NCBI GenBank assembly: GCA_946885745.1
Contig: CAMPGV010000002.1
Span: 1-50,942 of the forward strand
Length of the DNA: 50,942 nucleotides
Direction of reading: 5' to 3'
Source: an uncultured Candidatus Saccharibacteria bacterium
GTDB lineage: Bacteria > Patescibacteria > Saccharimonadia > Saccharimonadales > JAEWBQ01
The position numbers and the translations under genes were made by a program. Positions 45,002 through 50,942 of the stretch are shown here, piece by piece. Position 1 is the first letter of the stretch. Each line of letters starts with the position of its first letter. Under the pieces are notes generated by a model that had not been told where the DNA came from, made no database searches, and saw only the letters and a list, made by a program, of their open reading frames with translations.

Positions 45002-46047
45002 ACCTTATCGCTCCGCTGACCAAGTCCTACGGCAACTGAAAACTCATTTGCAATTGTTGCCAGCTGCTGCTGATCACCTTGCGCAACACGCACCTTCTGC
45101 CAAGGGTTTGCCTGGACCGACGGAATGCTTGTCTTTGCGGTCAGGTACTCACCAAATTTTGGCACTGCACTGGCGTAGCCAGAGAGCAGCATGCCGCCGA
45201 TTGGCGTACTGACGTAGCGTGTTTGGAAGAACTTGACTGATTTTGTCAGTTCGGCTGCAAAACCTTCAAGGACATTTTCTACAGCGTGGAACACCTGTCC
45301 TTCAAGACGGTCTGGCGCAAGGCCAAACTTCAGAATAAACTGACGCGCTTGATCTTCCTGGACGTTAAGATTTTGTACAGCCGCCTTCACGAGTGAATAG
45401 AGACCCGTAGGAATTGTACGTACGAGACGCGGTGCATCATTATACGTAATCACCAGATTAGTAGACAACTCACCGACATCAATGATCAAGCGGGCATCCT
45501 GGACGCCACTTGGCAGTAGTGAGCGGACCATAGCAATTGGGTCCGGCTCAGCCGCAATGACGTTAAGACCAAGACTTTCGATAAACTCAAGACGCTCTTC
45601 AGCGTAGCTGTTAGCAGTGCTCGTCAGGAGTACCTCCTGCTGCTTTGGATCATGGAGTGACTGGCCAAGTAGCGCCCAGTCAACTTTTGCCTCATCAATT
45701 GCCATCGGAATATACTGATCAATCTGGTACTTGATCGTACTTTTTAGTTCAGCTTCCGGCATAGTCGGCACATCAATCACTGTTGTGAAAGTTTTTTGCG
45801 CTGGCAAGCCAATCGCCACATTCTTAGTTTTAATACCACTCTGCCCTACAGCAGTCATAATAATCTCACCCAGACGACGCTCTGACTCTTTTGAGTTAGC
45901 GCTTGTCGTCTTGAGATCTACAGGTGCGTACCCGTAATGCACCAAATTCCAACTATCGTTGCCAGCTTGTGCTAGCTGTACAACGCGCACCGCATTGGTG
46001 CCAATATCTAGTGCAAAAAAGTCGCCCACGCCTTTGAGTAATGCCAT
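44998..46047 (-). CDS. pilM: PilM actin-like pilus assembly ATPase
   Basis: 349 aa from ATG 46047. Actin/FtsA fold with phosphate-1 motif FALDIGTNAVRVVQL, a connecting VPTMPEAELKSTIKYQIDQYIPM region and phosphate-2 motif LIIDVGELSTNLVI. Cytoplasmic; links PilN to the motor. First gene of pilMNO-orf-pilBTC. Confidence 0.94.
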   Translation of the reverse strand: MALLKGVGDFFALDIGTNAVRVVQLAQAGNDSWNLVHYGYAPVDLKTTSANSKESERRLGEIIMTAVGQSGIKTKNVAIGLPAQKTFTTVIDVPTMPEAELKSTIKYQIDQYIPMAIDEAKVDWALLGQSLHDPKQQEVLLTSTANSYAEERLEFIESLGLNVIAAEPDPIAMVRSLLPSGVQDARLIIDVGELSTNLVITYNDAPRLVRTIPTGLYSLVKAAVQNLNVQEDQARQFILKFGLAPDRLEGQVFHAVENVLEGFAAELTKSVKFFQTRYVSTPIGGMLLSGYASAVPKFGEYLTAKTSIPSVQANPWQKVRVAQGDQQQLATIANEFSVAVGLGQRSDKV

Positions 46048-46057
46048 ATTGTCCCTC

Positions 46058-46087
46058 ATTATACATAAGCGTTATGATGACTGGCAA
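46058..46087 (-). promoter_or_regulatory. pilM operon promoter
   Basis: Minus strand TTGCCA (46082-46087), 18 nt, TATAAT (46058-46063), 10 nt before the pilM ATG. A start point 6-7 nt downstream would leave only 3-4 leader bases. Confidence 0.68.
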
Positions 46088-46109
46088 GCTTTTTCCGGTG
46101 TATTTTTAA

Positions 46110-48398
46110 TTAGAAGCGTGGAGGAAGCTCAACTGAGTACACCGTCTGCGCTTTACCGCCGCTCGATGCCACGAGCTGCGCCCACAAATAAGTGTCTGGT
46201 CGAAGGTTGAATATTTCTGCTGGAGCACCCGACTCTGCACCAACTCCTGAACCGGCCGTACGGTATAGAAGCAGCTTATCCGCCACAACCGGGCCATTAA
46301 CCGTCAGGGTCTCGTCACACACGTCACCCGCAAGCCCAACCTGTCCATCACCTGGATCAATTGATTCGTCGCTACACGTATTGACCGTATTGCCTGCTAT
46401 AAGCCACGCATCGACGTTGGTAACACCGGCTTGAATATCAATTGCCGGCGCGATAATGACAAGCTGCGGAATATCCTGTACGGCCGCCAGGCCATTACCT
46501 TGGTAAGTGATACTGCCTTTAATTGTCACCTTCTGAGTAGCAATAATAACTACCGAGCGCCCTTTGCTGAGCGACTGCCCATCAAGCTCAATAGTGCCAC
46601 CTGTTCGGACCGTAATTGCGCCACCGGTAGCAAACGAGTTGGCGTCAAGAGATTGCCCTTCACCATACGGCTGCTTATTCTGAAGAGTGTCAAAGTATGC
46701 AGAGATATTCGGCAGTGGTCGGAAGTTATCTGCCGTTTCGGCATAATAACCAAATGGTGGTGTGCGTCCCGTATCGGTATTGGCAAATGTTAGATCACTC
46801 CAAGTGCTTTGGTTGCCACTATCCGTATCAACAAGGCCAGACCCCGAAGCAAACAGACTATTCGCACCGACAGATAGCGCTCCGTACTCTACCCAGCTAC
46901 CAAAGACCTTTCCTTCCTTGGTCGTTGTACTGGTTTGGATAGTACCGCGTACCGCAGCGTCTCCACCCCAAATCTGCACCTTTGGCTTCTTGCCGACCAC
47001 CATACAGTCAGGCGCACCATTCCACCAGTTGTTAGCCCCCTTGTTTGATCCTCGGCTACCGGCAAATTTATTAACCGACAGACCATAGCATACCTGACTA
47101 CCAAGTTCTAAATCCTCAACCGTATAGTCGACTGTCGGTAAATTAGTTGTTGCCGGACTAACGCCAAATATACCCGACCCTTGAGCTTGCGGCGCACCAC
47201 AGCCTGTCCAAACGGGCGGACAAGCACTTCCCGACTCACCTGCAGATGGAATCGACGCACCTGGCGCTAAGACAAACTTAAACAGTCGCCACTCGGTATC
47301 GTCCAAACTCTTCGTTGGGCCACTATTACTGATTGATGACGTGACTTGTATCGGCGTACCAGATTCAGCAGCCTCCACATTAACATCTACTGTCGGCGTC
47401 AGTGTAAAGTTGTACGGAACAGTTGTACAGGCGCCGCCTGGCACACCTGTCCACTGACTTGAATTGCGACCTGCGCCGTCATCATACTTCCAAGGCCACC
47501 AGCTAATTGACTCGCAGAGCGTATTACCAACATCATTCTGCTGTACATCGTATACAGAATATTCAGGCCAAGAACGCTGATATCCCACTTCCCAGGTTTG
47601 GTCAGCTCCAAGCGGAAAAGCACCCTGGGGATCAATATTGCCCGTCCAGCCATTTGTAAAACCTGACTTACCAATAGCAAAGCTGATCGAGCCAGCCGAG
47701 CCAGGACCGGTATTGTACACTCCGTGACGCCAATACAGTCGGTCACCCGGCTGCGTAGGCTTCTCTGAGCCCGGAGGATTCGCTGGCCAATTAGTAACAT
47801 TCGGTTGACTGTTCACCCCAATACGTGACCAACCACTAGTTTGCCACGGATAGATAACATTCAAGTTTAATACTGAACATGCCGATGGTGTCCGCTTAGG
47901 CTTGAAGCCTATGGCATCAGTCCAGGTTTCCAGTGTCATACATATCGTATGGCTACCAGAATCCCACCCATTGACGTTAAGGATTTTATGTTCGAAGCTA
48001 TACCAACTCCCTCCAGGATAGTTATTCTGATAGTTGAATGCCCCTATAATCCCACCTCGATCAGAGGTGTAGGTTGATCCAGCAGCAACACCCGAAGGAT
48101 ACGCGCTACATGGGCGCGTGTAGATATTGACTCGGACTGTTGCTGTAGTATTAGGGGATGTAACAGTAATAGTAGTATCATCTTCTGATCCAGGGGCACT
48201 CAGCCAAACGTAATCCGCTAAACCCTTCGCATTAGCCGCACAGAAGTCATTAGCAAACTGCATCGCCCCATCCCTGTTTGGTGGATACGTTTTTTCCTGG
48301 GCGTCAGCAACATTAGTTACCACAATAGAGCTAATTATTGCCGTCACTATAATGATGGCTGCAAAATGTCGAGATTTCTGCCAAACACTAGCTAGCAT
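46110..48398 (-). CDS. Large secreted protein of the pilus locus
   Basis: 762 aa. Signal peptide cleaved near ADAQ (residue 34). The body is rich in aromatic residues, Gly, Ser and Cys, with several beta-type sections. Residues 600-640 have right-handed beta-helix-like repeats (GGAITVRTGGTIELDGQSL, VTIKGSITYQGNG). The C-terminus holds VDAWLIAGNTVNTCSDES and PAEIFNLRPDTYLWA. No transmembrane anchor or sorting motif is seen. Its position just upstream of pilM and its size suggest a pilus tip adhesin analogous to PilY1/PilC1; this is inference. GAGGAG precedes the ATG. Confidence 0.8.
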   Translation of the reverse strand: MLASVWQKSRHFAAIIIVTAIISSIVVTNVADAQEKTYPPNRDGAMQFANDFCAANAKGLADYVWLSAPGSEDDTTITVTSPNTTATVRVNIYTRPCSAYPSGVAAGSTYTSDRGGIIGAFNYQNNYPGGSWYSFEHKILNVNGWDSGSHTICMTLETWTDAIGFKPKRTPSACSVLNLNVIYPWQTSGWSRIGVNSQPNVTNWPANPPGSEKPTQPGDRLYWRHGVYNTGPGSAGSISFAIGKSGFTNGWTGNIDPQGAFPLGADQTWEVGYQRSWPEYSVYDVQQNDVGNTLCESISWWPWKYDDGAGRNSSQWTGVPGGACTTVPYNFTLTPTVDVNVEAAESGTPIQVTSSISNSGPTKSLDDTEWRLFKFVLAPGASIPSAGESGSACPPVWTGCGAPQAQGSGIFGVSPATTNLPTVDYTVEDLELGSQVCYGLSVNKFAGSRGSNKGANNWWNGAPDCMVVGKKPKVQIWGGDAAVRGTIQTSTTTKEGKVFGSWVEYGALSVGANSLFASGSGLVDTDSGNQSTWSDLTFANTDTGRTPPFGYYAETADNFRPLPNISAYFDTLQNKQPYGEGQSLDANSFATGGAITVRTGGTIELDGQSLSKGRSVVIIATQKVTIKGSITYQGNGLAAVQDIPQLVIIAPAIDIQAGVTNVDAWLIAGNTVNTCSDESIDPGDGQVGLAGDVCDETLTVNGPVVADKLLLYRTAGSGVGAESGAPAEIFNLRPDTYLWAQLVASSGGKAQTVYSVELPPRF

Positions 48399-48972
48399 AC
48401 CTACTCCTCACATCCCGATACTGCTTTGCAGCATCAAGCTGCGACTCGTACATTGCTCGTATAGCATCTTTATCCGCCACATTGCCCGCGCTATCAAGCG
48501 TCGCAATCGCCTTCTCTAACGCCGTAACCTGCTGCTCTGGCTCACCTCGAGCGATATACACCAATGCAAGCTGCCCATACGTGTCGTGCGATTCCCGTAC
48601 TTCAACCATTTTTTTTGCAGCATCTAAAGCAGCATCGGTCTTTTGTAGTGATAGTGCCAAATTGACATTTTGAACATACAGATCAACCTTCTTTTGGATA
48701 TCTGTCTCACGATTTACTTGCTCAACAAATAAGCTCTGAGCGTCGGCAGTTTTATCTGTCTTCATAAGTTCTACATATCGAGCAGCAATATCCCCATTCC
48801 CGGCGATATTGTAGCCCGCTGCCTCTTTCTTGGCATCTTCGCTGATTGGCGCTTGCTTAGCCTGGTTTTGCTGATACCAAATATAACCGCCGTAGCCGCC
48901 CCCTAGTATAAGTACACTAATGCCAGTGATCATGAACCATTTTTTTGCATGACCGCTCAAGTGTTTTGTCAT
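48388..48972 (-). CDS. Membrane-anchored TPR-like protein
   Basis: 194 aa from ATG 48972. One transmembrane helix (about 12-32) and an extracytoplasmic helical region with TPR-like pattern (LALVYIARGEPEQQVTALEKAI). TATGCT ends 6 nt before this ATG, so transcription would begin at the start codon. Overlaps the large secreted protein by 11 bp and probably assists its export or assembly. Confidence 0.78.
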   Translation of the reverse strand: MTKHLSGHAKKWFMITGISVLILGGGYGGYIWYQQNQAKQAPISEDAKKEAAGYNIAGNGDIAARYVELMKTDKTADAQSLFVEQVNRETDIQKKVDLYVQNVNLALSLQKTDAALDAAKKMVEVRESHDTYGQLALVYIARGEPEQQVTALEKAIATLDSAGNVADKDAIRAMYESQLDAAKQYRDVRSRYAS

Positions 48973-49071
48973 AGCACAAGCATAATACACCGACGTGCCG
49001 CTGACAACCTTTTATCACCACTCACCTAGCCTAATATTTAGACCGCGTGACTACTGACAAAAAGTAAAAGT

Positions 49072-49135
49072 GCCGGCTGGCGTGAGAGGGTGGTGTACCA
49101 GGCTTGGTACCCACTGAACTCTCACGCCAACCGGC
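49072..49135 (-). terminator. Large nested terminator hairpin
   Basis: Outer arms 49072-49088 and 49119-49135 pair over 17 positions with one mismatch. Inside, gtacca/tggtac closes a 4-nt loop with gtgg/ccac below it. On the minus strand it is followed by CTTTTACTTTTTG. It ends the GC-rich surface-protein transcript. Confidence 0.88.
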
Positions 49136-49165
49136 GTAAAACCCTTTTACTCAGACAACCGCCAA

Positions 49166-50653
49166 CTACTCGGCGGCGGCCCGCTTACGCTGAAGCGAGA
49201 CGCCCAGTGCCAAAAGCAGAGCGATAGCCGAACCGACCGACAGCACCAGAGGCGTGTAGTCCTCACCTCCGGCGGAGGTGTTGGCGCGCACGTAGACGAC
49301 ATCATCCTCCTGGGTCACAGGAGAATCGGTGTCGACCGGCTCCTGATCCTGGGGTGCAGGGTTCGGAGTCTGGTCCTGCGGGGCGGGGTTACCGACCGGT
49401 GCGGGCGAAGGCTCGGGATCCTGTCCCGGCGCCGGATCCTGCGGAGCAGGATTGTCCCCGGGGCCCGGGTTCGGATTCGGCTCGGTGCCGGGATCCGTGG
49501 TCACGACCTTGCAGTCGTTGTTCAGGATTGCCTGATCTCCCTTTGCAGGAATGGTGATGGTCTCACCATTCTTACGGAAGCTGATCTCTCCATGGATGTC
49601 ACCTTCGTGATCGCCATGACCTGCCCGGAAGGCGTTGCCGCTGACCGTGATCTTCTCGTAGGGGTCGCTTTCGCGTCCCGTTGCATGGCAGACCACGAAC
49701 TTCTCGACGTCAGAATCGTCTGCCGGCGGAAGCGTTGCCTCGCTGAAGCACTGCTTCGACTCGTATGTCGCGCCCAGCTTGGAGCTGAAGCCCTCCAGTA
49801 CGGTGTACGTGACTGTCAAGCAGCCCTTGCCGTCCAGCAGCCCCGCCACGTTGTACGTGCCCGGAACATAGGACAGCCCGTTGATAACGGGGTTGCTGTA
49901 GCCCGTGCCGGCTCCGAGAGTGATCGTGTCATTCGCGGTGCCATCCTGGTCGTTTTTGGTGACCTGTGGCGGAATTGCCTGCTGGTTGGGTACGGAGGCG
50001 TAGATCCACTCGGTGTTGCCGGTGAGCTCCACGTCCGCTTTGGCCGGCTTGGCGTAAGCCAGGAGTGCACCATCGGTAGGGATTGAGGCGGTAGCCCCGT
50101 ACGGCGTACCAGCGGCGTCGACGTAGTAGTAGTCGTCCGTCGCCGTGAAGTACACCGTGTTGCCCTGCTGAATAGGTGCTGCCGGCGCCACCAGACGCTT
50201 GGTCTGGTTTGTGTAGGCTACCGCGATCTCCGTAGGTCCAACGAAGGCCTGAATTGTGGCGCCATAAGGCACATTGTACGGGCCGAACGTTCCCGTCCAA
50301 TCCTTCAATTCGTCATTGGGGATGTCGGGGGTGATGTCGGTTCCCGGCAGCAATGTCTCCGTGTAGACGGTCTGACCGGAACCGAGCTCTGCCGGCATGG
50401 TCACGACGATGTTAACGGGCACCTCGAAGGAGGCGCCGTTAGAAGCCTCCAAAGTCACCTGGTCGGGAGACTGTGCGACAAGCTTGCCGCCACAGCAAAA
50501 CGACAGGGCGGCGAAGGCTGGCAAGGCGGGCGACACGACGGCAGTAAAGCCGAGAGCCACCAGGAGAGCCGTGAAAAACGCGGCTACCTTCGTAAAACGA
50601 CGCTTCTTCTTCGGAGCTCCGACGGAGCTCGCAGTGGCGAATGACTTTTCCAA
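49166..50653 (-). CDS. Actinobacterial-type surface protein, probably acquired by transfer
   Basis: 495 aa from TTG at 50653, 8 nt after AGGAGG (a GTG at 50662 lies inside that site). Signal peptide with KKKRR and cleavage near PAFA; extracellular beta-rich region; a CHATG-type motif (VVCHATGRESDPYEKITV, about 322-339); a Pro-rich linker with repeated NPAPQD; a C-terminal helix LVLSVGSAIALLLALGVSL and RKRAAAE tail. No LPxTG. G+C is visibly much higher than all neighbours, with G/C third positions, while promoter and leader are AT-rich. Probably a wall-spanning surface protein; ligand unknown. Confidence 0.85.
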   Translation of the reverse strand: MEKSFATASSVGAPKKKRRFTKVAAFFTALLVALGFTAVVSPALPAFAALSFCCGGKLVAQSPDQVTLEASNGASFEVPVNIVVTMPAELGSGQTVYTETLLPGTDITPDIPNDELKDWTGTFGPYNVPYGATIQAFVGPTEIAVAYTNQTKRLVAPAAPIQQGNTVYFTATDDYYYVDAAGTPYGATASIPTDGALLAYAKPAKADVELTGNTEWIYASVPNQQAIPPQVTKNDQDGTANDTITLGAGTGYSNPVINGLSYVPGTYNVAGLLDGKGCLTVTYTVLEGFSSKLGATYESKQCFSEATLPPADDSDVEKFVVCHATGRESDPYEKITVSGNAFRAGHGDHEGDIHGEISFRKNGETITIPAKGDQAILNNDCKVVTTDPGTEPNPNPGPGDNPAPQDPAPGQDPEPSPAPVGNPAPQDQTPNPAPQDQEPVDTDSPVTQEDDVVYVRANTSAGGEDYTPLVLSVGSAIALLLALGVSLQRKRAAAE

Positions 50654-50797
50654 GTCACCCACCTCCTTTCGGGTAGGTAAAGCAGTTGCTGAGTAAATAG
50701 ATTTTTAAATGTAGGGATTACTTCGATTCATCCCAAGCTAAACGTAGCTCTTTGTGGTCACGGAGTAAACTCACGTAGGGTACCCACAATGGTGACA

Positions 50798-50826
50798 ATC
50801 ATACCATTCTTTAGCCATTTTGTAAA
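50798..50826 (-). promoter_or_regulatory. Promoter of the GC-rich surface gene
   Basis: Minus strand TTTACA (50821-50826), 17 nt, TATGAT (50798-50803). The transcript would have a 5' UTR of about 138 nt, unusually long for this window. Confidence 0.72.
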
Positions 50827-50872
50827 TACCCTAGTACCCTTTTTGTCCCACCTCTGTTACAATAGAGTCACT

Positions 50873-50942
50873 ATGAGTTTATCTATCGGCATCGTCGGCC
50901 TTCCAAACGTCGGCAAATCAACCCTATTTAACGCCCTCACGA
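50873..50942 (+). CDS. ychF: YchF-family ATPase/GTPase, 5' end only
   Basis: The first 23 codons read [20 protein letters not shown], then ALT, the YchF/OLA1 start with P-loop GLPNVGKST. YchF is an Obg-family P-loop NTPase (preferring ATP) bound to ribosomes. TACAAT (50858-50863) lies 9 nt before the ATG. The gene runs off the window. Confidence 0.93.
   Translation, partial: MSLSIGIVGLPNVGKSTLFNALT

Overview
The window most likely comes from a Candidatus Saccharibacteria (TM7) genome in the Patescibacteria/CPR. Evidence: a partial 16S gene with the variant GTATGACCGCGG around the 519 site; small compact genes; a monoderm-style type IV pilus locus without PilP/PilQ; surface proteins with LPxTG-like ends; and the standard code (no UGA read-through needed). 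The assignment rests on gene content and recalled family features, not on a search.

Layout. 1-924: 5' half of 16S rRNA (minus) with its leader, boxA and promoter. 938-5886: gyrB-gyrA-PAP2-like operon (minus). 6038-8245: a sorted surface protein and a coiled-coil membrane protein (plus). 8285-11997: a VirD4/TraG-like ATPase with two small partners (minus). 12010-13250: about 1.2 kb without convincing genes, strongly C-over-G skewed, with short repeats and a small-RNA unit at its right end. 13288-13684: tmRNA (minus). 13747-16384: comM, then infC-rpmI-rplT (plus). 16436-20282: rnpB, a Nudix-RNase H fusion, two membrane proteins, tRNA-Pro with a possible structured RNA upstream, and an M50 protease (all minus). 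20390-25301: rpmB (plus), then thrS-atl-miaA-wHTH-MBL (minus) behind a threonine T-box, and tRNA-Val (plus). 25350-29424: membrane protein, a 39-aa leaderless gene, nrdR, a GT2 glycosyltransferase, tRNA-Thr, tRNA-Gly and tRNA-Asp. 29635-34436: sodA, a PrsA-like foldase, a PH-domain protein, tRNA-Arg, ndk, uppP and xerC. 34437-48972: a complete type IV pilus cluster (pilMNO, pilB, pilT, pilC, pilA, pilD, minor pilins, a large secreted protein, a TPR-like protein). 49072-50653: a GC-rich surface-protein gene that looks acquired from an actinobacterium, with its own promoter and large terminator. 50873-end: start of ychF.

How the parts fit. Core information-processing genes are mixed with a cell-surface toolkit suited to an epibiont: retractable pili, a large secreted pilus-locus protein, an LPxTG-like protein, a VirD4-like ATPase and an actinobacterial-type surface protein. 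Saccharibacteria are known epibionts of Actinobacteria, so the last gene may be host-derived. Promoters are often extended -10 elements placed 6-10 nt before the start codon, implying many leaderless mRNAs. All six tRNAs carry an encoded CCA. Three RNA observations stand out: infC apparently starting at AUC behind an ideal ribosome site, a thrS T-box whose UGGA matches the U73 of the tRNA-Thr in the same window, and two unassigned small-RNA candidates.
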